Shown here: positions 9,301-16,935 of the stretch, in pieces
How positions within the stretch are numbered: position 1 is the stretch's first letter
Layout: every line of letters starts with the position of its first letter
Assembly: GCA_002413785.1 (NCBI GenBank)
Contig: DHXR01000046.1
Location: 117,150-181,149 of the forward strand
Length of the DNA: 64,000 nt
Reading direction: 5' to 3'
Source of the DNA: Mucilaginibacter sp. UBA5151
Lineage (GTDB): Bacteria > Bacteroidota > Bacteroidia > Sphingobacteriales > Sphingobacteriaceae
The notes under the pieces: model-generated
What the model was told of the DNA's origin: nothing
What the model saw: the letters and a program-made list of their open reading frames with translations, nothing else
Databases searched by the model: none
Program-made: the position numbers and the translations under genes

Positions 9301-9650
9301 CCAATATAAAAAGCGCGACCTCTATTATCGACTATATTTTCAGGATGCTGGGCTACGAATATCAGAACCGCACAGATCTGGTACATGTAATCACCGAGCA
9401 AAAAGCAATCACCGGTAACCCGCAAATGATTGATAGTGATGTAAATCCCGATGAAAGCAATGTTTATGAGCCGGTTAAGCCGGTGGCAGGGGAAAGCAAC
9501 AGTAGCAGTGGCAAAAAGGAGTATAGTGTTGACCTGAGCATGGGTGTGCAAAGTGATGCACCATCATGCAATACCTGCGGGCACACCACCATCAGGTCGG
9601 GTACCTGTTACAAATGTTTAAACTGCGGGAATTCGATGGGATGCTCCTGA
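6309..9650 (+). CDS. nrdJ: Adenosylcobalamin-dependent ribonucleotide reductase (class II)
   Basis: Reduces ribonucleotides to deoxyribonucleotides using an adenosylcobalamin radical, so it works with or without oxygen. The 1113-aa protein has the large-subunit barrel with substrate-site cysteines (PHACFIL near residue 185, NPCSEYMFLDNTACNLASINL near 396-416) and the loop APTGTIGLVMDCDTTGIEPDF. A TSCPD-type segment follows near residue 930-1040. The C-terminal tail CNTCGHTTIRSGTCYKCLNC is a zinc-ribbon that also carries the shuttle cysteines. The gene stands alone. Its stop codon is followed by four GGTGAAA heptads and then a terminator (9767-9798). Confidence 0.96.
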   Translation: MGNSNKQKATGFNGKGLKVDRYFSKEGVNVFDLFKFESRSSVIRNPSGDAVFEMNDVEVPVTWSQVATDILAQKYFRKAGVPLADGSTGSEKSIKQVAHRMANCWKEWGVRYGYFASQQDAGIFYDELVYTITGQLAAPNSPQWFNTGLYSSYGISGNPQGHYFIDPATKELSKSTSAYERPQPHACFILSVEDDLVNEGGVMDLWVREARIFKYGSGVGTNFSKIRGESEKLSGGGYSSGLMSFLKIGDRAAGAIKSGGTTRRAAKMVCLDLDHPEIEHFINWKVEEEKKVAALIAAGYSSDYEGEAYQTVSGQNSNNSVRIPNSFFKALNDGKAWELTSRMTGKTIKSVPAQKLWDDIAFAAWACADPGVQFDSTINEWHTCPEGGRINASNPCSEYMFLDNTACNLASINLAHFFDPKTRVFDVKGFEHTCRVWTIVLEISVLMAQFPSKEVAQLSYDYRTLGLGYANLGSALMVNGIPYDSNKARAIGGAITAIMTGTAYATSAEMARELGTFSRYEENKQHMLRVMRNHRYAAYNSPENYEGLEIRPPGIDQGQCPDYLLSAACNAWDKAVEMGEKYGYRNAQTTVIAPTGTIGLVMDCDTTGIEPDFALVKFKKLSGGGYFKIINQAVPEALSNLGYAEHEVTAIINYAKGAATLKGAPHVNLKTLKAKGLTDDELEKLDKGLVAAFEISFAFNIWTLGEDCLKRLGLTAEQYNAPDFNVLRALGFSRKEIAEANEYICGTMTIEGAPYLKKEHYPIFDCANKCGAKGERFIHAHGHIKMMAAAQPFLSGAISKTINLPNEAVVDEIKDSYMLSWTLGLKANALYRDGCKLSQPLSTKSDVKEEKEAVSDEKLETVEEVLGQAANVKLSDLSPDQVIEAALAIMEKSKDTNFMRQLSRVVQKKVLPFKRRGYTQKAIIDGQTVYVRTGEYEDGTLGEIFVDMHKEGATFRSLMNCFAIAVSVGLQYGVPLEEYVEKFTFTRFEPAGMVIGHANIKSATSIIDYIFRMLGYEYQNRTDLVHVITEQKAITGNPQMIDSDVNPDESNVYEPVKPVAGESNSSSGKKEYSVDLSMGVQSDAPSCNTCGHTTIRSGTCYKCLNCGNSMGCS

Positions 9651-9654
9651 AGAA

Positions 9655-9682
9655 GGTGAAAGGTGAAAGGTGAAAGGTGAAA
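9655..9682. repeat. Four tandem GGTGAAA heptads after nrdJ
   Basis: Four perfect copies of GGTGAAA begin 4 nt after the nrdJ stop codon. No complementary arm is nearby. The same heptamer, in inverted-arm form, makes up the large hairpin at 35745-35900. Confidence 0.9.
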
Positions 9683-9766
9683 GTGCGATTCTTTGACGCT
9701 GTAAGAGCAAGCAAAGTGTGAAGGCTAAAATTTGAGTTTTTAGTGTTCAGTTTTATAGTTTATCGT

Positions 9767-9798
9767 AGCCCCGGAGTAGTGCCCGGGGCTCTTTTTTT
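9767..9798 (+). terminator. Rho-independent terminator of nrdJ
   Basis: AGCCCCGG (9767-9774) pairs with CCGGGGCT (9783-9790) around an 8-nt loop and is followed by a C and seven T residues. It lies 117 nt after the nrdJ stop and just before the eamA promoter. Confidence 0.85.
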
Positions 9799-9812
9799 GA
9801 GCGTCAATTGTT

Positions 9813-9820
9813 TAAGTTTG
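9813..9820 (+). promoter_or_regulatory. Predicted promoter box giving a leaderless eamA mRNA
   Basis: TAAGTTTG matches TAnnTTTG and ends 4 nt before ATG 9825. With the usual distance from this box to the transcription start, the mRNA would begin at or within a few bases of the start codon. No clear -33 TTG at ideal spacing is seen. Confidence 0.5.
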
Positions 9821-9824
9821 TTTT

Positions 9825-10694
9825 ATGAACCCCAGAGTGAGCCTTGTCATTGGCATTTTGTGTATTTCCTTTTCGCCAATTTTTGTAAAGATTGCAGGCG
9901 TATCGCCTATAAGCGCTACTTTTTACCGTATATTTATTGCTTGGCTTTGTCTTGCGCCCTATTGTATTGCAAATGGGAAGCTGAAAATAGGACGTAAAGA
10001 ATTAATGATCGCCATTGCAGGCGGAATAGTTTTTGGCGCCGATATTGCCATCTGGAACATCTCCCTTGCCACTATATCAGCCACAGTTTCCACACTTTTA
10101 GGTAACCTGGCCCCGGTATGGGTTGGCTTTTTAAGCTTCCTGTTGTTTAAAAGGCGATCAGGCAGATTATTCTGGTTGGGCACTGCTTTGGCTATTGCCG
10201 GGATGGTGGTATTGGTTGGCTACAAAAATGTCATCGCGCTTAAATTCAGCACCGGAATAGTGATGGCAGTTTTGTCGAGCGTGCTTTATGCAGTTTACAT
10301 ACTCATCACCAAAGGGATACTGCGTAAAACAGATACCCTGACCTTTATGTTTTACAACATGCTTGCCGCCAGTGTTTTTATGCTGGCGATTTGCGGCCTG
10401 CAGCATGATAACATGGTAGCCTTTCCGGCAAAGGCATGGCTTTGTTTTTTGGGTATGGGGCTAATCTGCCAGTTAACGGGATGGATAACAATAAACCATG
10501 CCCTGCGCTTTTTAGAATCAACAAAGGTTTCCATTTCATTATTGTCGCAAACTGTTATTGCCGGTTTTTTGGCGATCATAATATTGGGGGAAAGGCTGGG
10601 AATGAATGAAATTACAGGCAGTGCAATTGTATTGGCCGGGATAGCCGTTACGTTTGTAAAACCAAAGAAGAATTTGAGTGCGGAATTTAGTTAG
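9825..10694 (+). CDS. EamA-family (DMT superfamily) transporter
   Basis: Integral membrane protein of 289 aa with ten predicted membrane helices in two repeated five-helix halves. Each half is an EamA domain (about 7-140 and 150-280); the second begins GIVMAVLSSVLYAVYILITKG and ends with the conserved LLSQTVIAGFLAIIILGERLG. The family mostly exports amino acids and other metabolites; the substrate cannot be told here. It is a single gene between the nrdJ terminator and higB, with a promoter box directly before its start. An alternative earlier frame at 9743 is not protein-like. Confidence 0.9.
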   Translation: MNPRVSLVIGILCISFSPIFVKIAGVSPISATFYRIFIAWLCLAPYCIANGKLKIGRKELMIAIAGGIVFGADIAIWNISLATISATVSTLLGNLAPVWVGFLSFLLFKRRSGRLFWLGTALAIAGMVVLVGYKNVIALKFSTGIVMAVLSSVLYAVYILITKGILRKTDTLTFMFYNMLAASVFMLAICGLQHDNMVAFPAKAWLCFLGMGLICQLTGWITINHALRFLESTKVSISLLSQTVIAGFLAIIILGERLGMNEITGSAIVLAGIAVTFVKPKKNLSAEFS

Positions 10695-10737
10695 CAGTAA
10701 AATTATCAATAAAATAGTTTCCTGTTGGTAAACTTGC

Positions 10738-10745
10738 TATATTTG
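10738..10745 (+). promoter_or_regulatory. Predicted promoter box directly before higB
   Basis: TATATTTG matches TAnnTTTG and ends 5 nt before ATG 10751. This predicts a leaderless or nearly leaderless higBA transcript. Confidence 0.5.
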
Positions 10746-10750
10746 TTTGA

Positions 10751-11059
10751 ATGAACATTATTTCTAAACCAACTTTAATTTATTATACAAATAAGTATCC
10801 GATTGCATCAACCGCACTATTGTCATGGTATAAGGATTTCTTAAGAACTGAGTTCGGTAATTTTAATGAATTAAAAGAAGTTTATAATAATGCAAGTATT
10901 GTTAATAACAAACGGGTTATCTTTAACATTAAAGGGAATTCATTTCGCTTAATAATTTCAGTGGATTTTAAACGACAATCTGCTTATGTAATTTGGTTTG
11001 GCACACATCAGGAATATGATAGGATCGATGCTGCAACGGTTGCCTATACAGAAATATAA
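10751..11059 (+). CDS. higB: HigB-type mRNA interferase toxin
   Basis: A 102-aa protein resembling the HigB_toxin branch of the RelE superfamily, which cleaves mRNA on the ribosome. Family-like segments are RVIFNIKGNSFRLIISVDFKRQSAYVIWFGTHQEYDRID, where basic and aromatic residues cluster late in the protein, as in active members. The toxin gene precedes the antitoxin gene, the order usual for higBA, with 49 nt between them. Catalytic competence is inferred, not shown. Confidence 0.85.
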   Translation: MNIISKPTLIYYTNKYPIASTALLSWYKDFLRTEFGNFNELKEVYNNASIVNNKRVIFNIKGNSFRLIISVDFKRQSAYVIWFGTHQEYDRIDAATVAYTEI

Positions 11060-11108
11060 TTCCTTTTTAAACAAGCGGCGCCAGCTTGCAAAACTCTGGC
11101 AACGAATA

Positions 11109-11474
11109 ATGAATAATGAATGGAAAGTTTTAAAAACAGAACCAGAATATAAAGCAGCGCTTAAACGAACTATTGAGATTTTTCATGCAGATGAAAATAC
11201 GCCTGAAGGTGAAGAATTGGATTTATTATTATTATTGGTAAGAGACTACGAAGACCGTCATTACCATATTCCAGATCCTGATCCGATTGAAGTAATCAAA
11301 TTAAAACTTGAAGAAAAAGGCTTAAAACAAAAAGATCTGGAACATATTATTGGTTCAAAGGGATATGTTTCACAGGTGCTATCAGGAAAAAAGGAGCTGA
11401 CTTTGAAAATGGTTAAAGGCTTGCATCGTTACTTAGGAATATCAGCAGATATTTTATTGGCGGAAGGTAAATAA
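11109..11474 (+). CDS. higA: HigA-type antitoxin, XRE family
   Basis: A 121-aa protein whose C-terminal half is a helix-turn-helix (IKLKLEEKGLKQKDLEHIIGSKGYVSQVLSGKKELTLKMVKGLHRYL, about residues 60-106). An acidic N-terminal region probably binds the toxin. The start chosen is ATG 11109 (MNNEWKVLK). An in-frame ATG at 10998 would overlap higB by 62 nt and adds residues unlike the family. The pair should repress its own promoter at 10738. Confidence 0.85.
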   Translation: MNNEWKVLKTEPEYKAALKRTIEIFHADENTPEGEELDLLLLLVRDYEDRHYHIPDPDPIEVIKLKLEEKGLKQKDLEHIIGSKGYVSQVLSGKKELTLKMVKGLHRYLGISADILLAEGK

Positions 11475-11530
11475 TTATTCACCTGACTAAATTACATCCG
11501 GTCCGTTCAAGTGCCACCTGAATGCGAAAC

Positions 11531-12280
11531 CTACCCCTCAAAATAATGCAGCGTCATCGTTTCGCCGTCAAATACGGCATAAGAATTTGCTATTACCCAT
11601 TCGCCAAGGTTAATATAGCGGGTTTCGGGGGTTAACTGAATATCGAGCGGCAGATGGCGATGTCCGAATACCAGATAATCGTAAAAATGGGTTTGCAGTA
11701 GTTGCTTCGAATAAGTAACCAGCCATTCCTGCTGCCCTGGTTTATGGTACTCCTCCTTTTCGTTTGCTAAACGGCTATGCCCCGACCAATAGTTGGCAAT
11801 CCCCACACCCAGATTGGGATGGATACGGGCAAACAGCCACCGGCAAAACTTGCTGCGGAATATTTTCTTCAGGATTTTATAAAAGTTATCCCCCGGCCCC
11901 AGGCCATCGCCATGATGCAGGTAAAACTTTTTGCCGCCGCGTTCTATCTCCAGTTCATCGCTGATGATGGTGGCGTTAAGTTCCTTTTCAAAATAATCAA
12001 ACATCCACATGTCGTGGTTGCCTTTAAAAAAATAAAGTTTTACGCCGGCATCAGCCAGTTCAGCCAGTTTCCCTAAAAAACGGATATATCCCTTTGGCAC
12101 TACCGTTTTATACTCGAACCAGAAGTCAAAAACATCGCCCATCAAAAAAACTTCGGCAGCATCGCCTTTTATGCTATCCAGCCAGCGCACCAAACGGGCT
12201 TCGCGTTCGCGGTATTTGGCATAAGTGCCGGTGCCTAAATGAAAATCGGAAGCAAAGTAAAGTTTGTTACGGATAGCCAT
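11531..12280 (-). CDS. lpxH: UDP-2,3-diacylglucosamine diphosphatase family protein (LpxH-like)
   Basis: Calcineurin-like metallophosphoesterase, probably the lipid A pathway enzyme that hydrolyses UDP-2,3-diacylglucosamine to the lipid X monophosphate. The metal-binding blocks are in order: SDFHLGTG, GDVFDFWFEY, GNHDMWMFDYF, HHGDGLGPGD and FGHRHLP. At 249 aa the length fits LpxH. It is a single gene convergent with higA. A TATTTTTG box ends 8 nt before its start. Lipid A role is inferred from family membership; other YbbF/LpxH-type phosphatases remain possible. Confidence 0.85.
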   Translation of the reverse strand: MAIRNKLYFASDFHLGTGTYAKYREREARLVRWLDSIKGDAAEVFLMGDVFDFWFEYKTVVPKGYIRFLGKLAELADAGVKLYFFKGNHDMWMFDYFEKELNATIISDELEIERGGKKFYLHHGDGLGPGDNFYKILKKIFRSKFCRWLFARIHPNLGVGIANYWSGHSRLANEKEEYHKPGQQEWLVTYSKQLLQTHFYDYLVFGHRHLPLDIQLTPETRYINLGEWVIANSYAVFDGETMTLHYFEG

Positions 12281-12288
12281 AATTGCCG

Positions 12289-12296
12289 CAAAAATA
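12289..12296 (-). promoter_or_regulatory. Predicted promoter box before lpxH-like gene
   Basis: On the minus strand TATTTTTG matches TAnnTTTG and lies 8 nt before ATG 12280. The transcript would have a leader of only a few bases. Confidence 0.45.
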
Positions 12297-12380
12297 AGCT
12301 ATTAAGGGGCAGATGTGCAAATACAGATTTGCAGAAGGTGCAGATCAGCCGGGGATTGCTGACCTGCCTTCCTGAAAACG

Positions 12381-12410
12381 TCAAAAGGGAGGTTATAGAA
12401 AACCTCCCTT
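12381..12410 (-). terminator. Rho-independent terminator of the receiver gene
   Basis: A 10-bp stem, AAGGGAGGTT (12385-12394) pairing with AACCTCCCTT (12401-12410), with a 6-nt loop. On the minus strand it is followed by TTTTG. It lies 39 nt beyond the stop of the receiver gene at 12449. Confidence 0.75.
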
Positions 12411-12448
12411 ATTCATTGTATTGCTCAAAATAATTTTTAAATTTAAAA

Positions 12449-12871
12449 TCAGGAGATATTCCGCTGCTGATTACGTAAAGGGGTTGCCTGCTGGCATACC
12501 TGGTTCACCATATCTTTAGATAAAGGTTTGGTCATAAATGAATTAACACAGGCATATTTTTTTGAATGAAAAACATCCGCGGAGCGTATAGACGAACTCA
12601 TGATATGCACTTGTACATTTTTTTTGGCCCTTGCGTTAAAAGTTTCCAATTCGTCTAAAAATTCCCAGCCGGTTAACTCGGGCATGTCCAGGTCTAAAAA
12701 TATTACATCGGGCAACATGGTTCCGGTTTCTTTATTTTCTTCCAGGTAATCTAAAACTAATCTGCCGTCAAATGTATAAGTAGCCTGTTCACAGTTAAAA
12801 TTATTATGCAGTAACCTTTGCATAATATAATGATCTGTGGGGTTATCGTCAATTACTACAAGTTTGCACAT
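12449..12871 (-). CDS. Stand-alone response regulator receiver protein
   Basis: A 140-aa CheY-like receiver with no output domain. The acidic pair is in VVIDDNPTDHYIM (Asp8, Asp9), the phosphoacceptor is Asp60 in PDVIFLDLDMPELTGWEFL, and the switch and lysine positions are in HIMSSSIR and FMTKPLS. The N-terminal DDNPTDHYI resembles the Rcp1-type receivers common in Bacteroidota. No kinase is adjacent. Its partner cannot be deduced from this window. Confidence 0.9.
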   Translation of the reverse strand: MCKLVVIDDNPTDHYIMQRLLHNNFNCEQATYTFDGRLVLDYLEENKETGTMLPDVIFLDLDMPELTGWEFLDELETFNARAKKNVQVHIMSSSIRSADVFHSKKYACVNSFMTKPLSKDMVNQVCQQATPLRNQQRNIS

Positions 12872-13213
12872 GATTAATCAGGGTTAAATTTCTAATTTTT
12901 AAAATACCTATGCTTCCTAAAATTTAATCTATAAAAGTAGCAAAAATTTTACTTTGAACAATAATCTATTTGACCAATACGCTTGGTTTATTTCAACAAG
13001 CAATAATATGCAATTGATGTGCCAGGTATTATTTTGGCGGGCAAATAATACCCGGTTAAACGCAAAAAGGCATTGAATTTATTTTGGTTCGATAAAAAAT
13101 AAATATCTCCGGGAATTTCCTGCTAAATAGCTGGGGAAAATGTGGCGCACACTGGGTAAAATAGTATACTGTGAGTAACAAGTAAATATCTTGACTCTTG
13201 ATTCGTAATACGT
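12872..13213. other. Intergenic stretch, nothing distinct seen
   Basis: This AT-rich 342-bp gap lies upstream of the receiver gene and downstream of the DUF4197 gene. I found no convincing promoter match, hairpin or small gene. Confidence 0.5.
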
Positions 13214-13939
13214 TTAGTTACCCAACTTACTGTCGGCAAAGGCAAATACTTTTTGCATTAAAGGGGTTGGGCGCGCACCTATATTTTTCCGGATATTCAA
13301 TTCTTCCAGAGCAATCTCAATAAACAGGCCGTCTATAGCTTTTTGTGTTGCATAATCGCTGATATCAGGGTTTATTTTTCTCACAAAAGGAACTTTATCA
13401 TATTCCTTTGCGAAATCGCCATAATACTTTGTAGCGCCAACCTTATCTAAACTTTTTTGGATAACCGGCTTAAAGGCTAAAAGCAAAGCTGCCGAAGTAT
13501 TCTTTTTAAAATATTGTGTTGCAGCATCCTGTGGCCCAAGCAAAATATTGGTTACATCCTGCAATGACATGTGTTTAATGGCATCAATAAATATTGGTTT
13601 CGCTTGTTTTGCCGCATCCTCGGCAGCACGGTTTAAGGAGAGGATCACATTATCGCATAAACTACCCAGGCCTATATCGCGTAAAGTATTTTCGGCGCTT
13701 TTTGCTTCGGGCGGGATGAGTATTTTTACAGCGGCGTTAGCAAAAAAACCATCAACAGCCGAAAGCTTGTCTGAACTTTTAGCGGTACCCTGCAACAAGG
13801 CTTGCTTTAAACCTTTTCCAATTTCCGATGCGGAGGGGATTATGGGCTGGGCTGTTTCCGAACCTTTATTTAAGGTACTAAAGCTGGATAAGGTAATAAA
13901 TATAACCAGGGACGGGATCAGTAATAATATTTTTTTCAT
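13214..13939 (-). CDS. DUF4197 domain protein, exported
   Basis: A 241-aa protein with an N-terminal signal peptide (MKKILLLIPSLVIFITLSSFS). The mature part follows the DUF4197 pattern: a conserved start near EIGKGLKQALLQGTAKSSDKL, IPPEAKSAENTLRDIGLG, a middle block LGPQDAATQYFKKNTS, and an end ALEELNIRKNIGARPTPLMQKVF. It is probably periplasmic. Function is unknown. It is a lone gene between the receiver protein and the phosphate transporter. Confidence 0.88.
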   Translation of the reverse strand: MKKILLLIPSLVIFITLSSFSTLNKGSETAQPIIPSASEIGKGLKQALLQGTAKSSDKLSAVDGFFANAAVKILIPPEAKSAENTLRDIGLGSLCDNVILSLNRAAEDAAKQAKPIFIDAIKHMSLQDVTNILLGPQDAATQYFKKNTSAALLLAFKPVIQKSLDKVGATKYYGDFAKEYDKVPFVRKINPDISDYATQKAIDGLFIEIALEELNIRKNIGARPTPLMQKVFAFADSKLGN

Positions 13940-14007
13940 CTAAATAAGGGGTTTAGTATTTCGATTTTTTTAAGGCTAAAATTAATAATTTTCCGGCAGA
14001 AAGATGA

Positions 14008-15018
14008 TTAAACAACAACTCTGAGCAAAGCAAAAATAAGGGCGGCTATTATGGCTGAAACCGGGATGGTAATTACCCATGCCCAGATAATATTGATGGT
14101 TAGCCCCCAGCGCACTGCCGATAAACGTTTTGTTAAACCTACGCCGATAATTGACCCCGTAATGGTATGCGTAGTGGAAACCGGGATCCCAAAATATTGT
14201 GTAAAAAGCAAAGTGATGGCGCCTGAGGTTTCGGCGCTGAAACCTTCAATAGGGGTGATCTTGGTGATCCTTGAACCCATGGTCCTCACAATTTTCCATC
14301 CGCCCGACATTGTGCCCAGGGCAATTGCCGAGTAACAGGCTAAAGGAATCCAGTTAGGCATAGGGGCGCCGGTTTTAATAACATGCGAGGTAACGATAGC
14401 CACGTAAAGTATGCCCATTACTTTTTGGGCGTCGTTGCCGCCATGTGCATAGCTTAATAATGCCGACGAAACCAATTGAAGACGCCTGAACCACCTATCG
14501 GCTACAGATGGCCTGGCCTTTTTACAAATGTGTAAAATAAGTATGGTAACCCCATAAGCAACCACTAAGCCAATAACGGGCGCTAATACAATAAAGGCCA
14601 AAATAGTTAGTATATAATGCATATTAACCGCGCTTAACGGGTTTGACCCCATATATAAAGCATTGGTAATCCCTGCCCCTGCAAAACCGCCTATCAGGGT
14701 ATGTGATGAACTTGAGGGTATGCCAAACCACCATGTGATCAAATTCCAGGTAATAGCCGCGACGAGGCCGGCAACTATCACATTCATGGTAACAAAATGC
14801 GCCTCCACAATTTTTGACACCGTATTGGCCACTTTATGATCTTTTACAAAAAAATAAACCAGGAAATTGAAAAACGCCGCCCACATAACGGCCTGCAAAG
14901 GGGTCAAAACCTTAGTTGATACTATGGTTGCAATTGAGTTAGCAGCATCGTGAAAGCCGTTGGTATAATCAAATACCAGGGCAAGGCAAATAACAACAAT
15001 AAGTAAAGGTGTGAACAT
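14008..15018 (-). CDS. pit: Low-affinity inorganic phosphate transporter (Pit family)
   Basis: Cation-coupled phosphate permease of 336 aa. The duplicated family signatures are visible: TNGFHDAANSIATIVSTK near the N-terminus and ETSGAITLLFTQYFGIPVSTTHTITGSIIGVG near the C-terminus, with SYAHGGNDAQKVMG between them. About ten membrane helices are expected. Its start is 7 nt after the stop of the DUF47 gene, a coupling seen widely in bacteria. The pair probably forms one transcript driven from the promoter at 15695. Confidence 0.93.
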   Translation of the reverse strand: MFTPLLIVVICLALVFDYTNGFHDAANSIATIVSTKVLTPLQAVMWAAFFNFLVYFFVKDHKVANTVSKIVEAHFVTMNVIVAGLVAAITWNLITWWFGIPSSSSHTLIGGFAGAGITNALYMGSNPLSAVNMHYILTILAFIVLAPVIGLVVAYGVTILILHICKKARPSVADRWFRRLQLVSSALLSYAHGGNDAQKVMGILYVAIVTSHVIKTGAPMPNWIPLACYSAIALGTMSGGWKIVRTMGSRITKITPIEGFSAETSGAITLLFTQYFGIPVSTTHTITGSIIGVGLTKRLSAVRWGLTINIIWAWVITIPVSAIIAALIFALLRVVV

Positions 15019-15025
15019 TTAGTAT

Positions 15026-15676
15026 TTAAGCGTTTTTAACTAAAATAGATTCCATAACGTTAGCTGCATCTTCGCACATATCGGTAGCTGTTTCCAGCGA
15101 AGATAAGATCTCTTTATATTTTATGAGCCGTATGGCATCTGTTTCATATAAAAACAAATCGGCTACTGCGCGGTCAAAAACGTTATCAGCCTGGTTTTCA
15201 ATGCTGTTAATACGAATGCACGAATCGGCAATAGCTCTCACATTCTTCAAATTCCTTAGTTCCCTTACAGCCTTCTCCAACTCAGCGCTGCCCTGCAATA
15301 TCAAATCCGATAGCTTTTTTATGTGATCATTAAAATCATCAATGCGGTAAAGGCTCATGCGGTTTGCCGCCCCCTGGATATTATCAGCAACGTCATCAAT
15401 TGCCGATGCTAACAAGTGGATATCTTCGCGGTCAAATGGAGTGATAAAATTCTTTCCAAGTTCAAGATATATCTGGTGGGTTATTTCATCGCCTTTATTT
15501 TCCAATTTATCAATCTGCCTGATCAGCTCTTCGCGCATGGCCGGGTTGGTTGAATTTACTGTTTCTACCAGTATGGTAGCCATGGTAACTGCATTGCTGG
15601 CAGCCTGTTCAAATAGCGGGAAAAACACTTTTTTATCTTTCGGAACAAAATATTGAAATATACTGTTAAGTGACAT
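15026..15676 (-). CDS. DUF47 (PhoU-like) protein paired with Pit
   Basis: A helical protein of the DUF47 family, related in fold to PhoU, thought to modulate the Pit permease. Two PhoU-like three-helix segments are visible, with ENKGDEITHQIYLELGKNFITPFDREDIHLLASAIDDVADNIQGAANRM in the first. The start used is ATG 15676 (MSLNSIFQYF, 216 aa); a TTG start at 15697 would lie inside the promoter box. Its position after a PhoR-like kinase and before pit points to phosphate homeostasis. Confidence 0.92.
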   Translation of the reverse strand: MSLNSIFQYFVPKDKKVFFPLFEQAASNAVTMATILVETVNSTNPAMREELIRQIDKLENKGDEITHQIYLELGKNFITPFDREDIHLLASAIDDVADNIQGAANRMSLYRIDDFNDHIKKLSDLILQGSAELEKAVRELRNLKNVRAIADSCIRINSIENQADNVFDRAVADLFLYETDAIRLIKYKEILSSLETATDMCEDAANVMESILVKNA

Positions 15677-15694
15677 TTTTGGGTGGTATTTGAG

Positions 15695-15728
15695 CAAAGG
15701 TAACTTTGCAATGTTAAGTTAATGTTAA
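15695..15728 (-). promoter_or_regulatory. Predicted DUF47-pit promoter with Pho-box-like direct repeats
   Basis: On the minus strand TACCTTTG (15695-15702) is a good -7 box, 18 nt before the DUF47 start. Starting 5 nt further upstream lie two 11-bp direct repeats, CTTAACATTAA then CTTAACATTGC (about 15708-15729), overlapping the kinase stop codon. The 11-bp phase and the position replacing a -33 box match how PhoB/PhoP-type regulators bind. No separate -33 TTG is present. A Pho role is inference. Confidence 0.55.
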
Positions 15729-16789
15729 GTTTTTAAAACGGGAATGTTAGGGAAAGGTAAAGCCTGCTTCGATTTTTGTAAAGTAAAGCCAAATGTTGAA
15801 CCCAAGCCCTCGGTACTGCGTACGTTAATTGTTTGCTCATGGGCCTCAATAATATGCTTCACAATGGCAAGGCCCAAACCCGAACCACCTATCTGTCGTG
15901 ACCGGCTGGAGTCTGTCCTGAAAAAGCGCTCAAATAAGCGTGGAAGGTATTTTTCTTCTATTCCGATGCCGTCATCGGTAACTTCTACCAGCACCTGATC
16001 ATGCAATTCAAACAGGCTTACAGAGGTATTGCCTTCTTCTTTTCCGTATTTTAATGAGTTGTCTATAAGGTTAACCAGCACCTGTCTTATCTTCTCACGG
16101 TCGGCATTTACCAATATTGGCTCATCATATTTTTGTTTGAATATTAATTTAATGTTATGTTGGCGGGCTTTTGCTTCTATTGATTCAAAAACCTCCTTTA
16201 TAAGGTCATTGATCTTAAACCTGGTGAGGTTAATGGGGATCTCGCCTGATTCAAGTTTTGATATTTCATCGAGGTCATTGATCAGGTAACTCAGCCGGTC
16301 AACATTTTTTGCGGCTTTTGCTAAAAAGTCTTCTGCCAGTTCCTTGTCTTCAAAATTGTCATCCTGTATGGCTTCTATATAGCCCTGAATAGCGAAGAGC
16401 GGGGTTTTAAACTCATGTGATATATTGGATAAAAAATCGCGGCGGAATTTTTCCTGTTTACGCAACTCATCAATTTCGCTTTTCTTTTCCCTGGCCCATT
16501 CTTTTACCTCCTGTTCCACGTCATTGATGGGATCGGCGCTGATATGCTCGCCTAATGCATCACGTAAATCGCGGCCGAGTTTTAAATTATGAATGAGTTT
16601 ATAAATGAGTTTTACTTTCGAATAAACATATTTTTCTATCAGATAATAGAAAACTAAAAAACTGGTAACTATAGTAACCAGGAAAGTAATAGCTACATAA
16701 TATAAGCTGTGCTGGAAATAATAATTTACAGCAGAAAGCGTGATGGCCACCGCAGCCGCGTTTATTAAAACAAGTATCCGTAATTTCAT
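15725..16789 (-). CDS. PhoR-like sensor histidine kinase
   Basis: A 354-aa kinase with two N-terminal membrane helices (about 4-20 and 31-51), a short linker and a HisKA domain with phosphoacceptor His125 in FLSNISHEFKTPLFAIQGY. The ATPase domain carries the N box LVNLIDNSLKYG, the G1 box VTDDGIGI, and GGSGLGLAIVKHIIEAH. It is 48 nt upstream of DUF47-pit on the same strand, so phosphate sensing is plausible. The usual partner response regulator is not adjacent. A near-consensus box TACCTTTA (16795-16802) sits 5 nt before the ATG. Confidence 0.9.
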   Translation of the reverse strand: MKLRILVLINAAAVAITLSAVNYYFQHSLYYVAITFLVTIVTSFLVFYYLIEKYVYSKVKLIYKLIHNLKLGRDLRDALGEHISADPINDVEQEVKEWAREKKSEIDELRKQEKFRRDFLSNISHEFKTPLFAIQGYIEAIQDDNFEDKELAEDFLAKAAKNVDRLSYLINDLDEISKLESGEIPINLTRFKINDLIKEVFESIEAKARQHNIKLIFKQKYDEPILVNADREKIRQVLVNLIDNSLKYGKEEGNTSVSLFELHDQVLVEVTDDGIGIEEKYLPRLFERFFRTDSSRSRQIGGSGLGLAIVKHIIEAHEQTINVRSTEGLGSTFGFTLQKSKQALPFPNIPVLKT

Positions 16790-16813
16790 ACCTGTAAAGG
16801 TACGGTTTGGAGA

Positions 16814-16935
16814 TTAGAGGTTAGTTAATTAGAGATTAGTTTTAAATGAAAAGTTTGACATTGTTTTTTCCTTTCGGACTTTTCGAACCAAACAAAATAT
16901 CTAATCTCTGATCCCTAACCTCTAACCTCTAACTT
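16814..16935. repeat. Heptad-phased hairpin, TTAGAGG type, reaching into yceI
   Basis: The left arm repeats TTAG at 16814, 16821, 16829 and 16836. The right arm repeats CTAA or CTGA at 16901, 16908, 16915, 16922 and 16929, exactly every 7 nt. The yceI stop codon (TAG, 16922-16924) and its last codons are part of the right arm. Confidence 0.75.

Noticed and set aside
8985..9551. 188-aa minus-strand frame inside nrdJ
   Set aside because: It is antisense to a well-conserved enzyme and has no family-like sequence.
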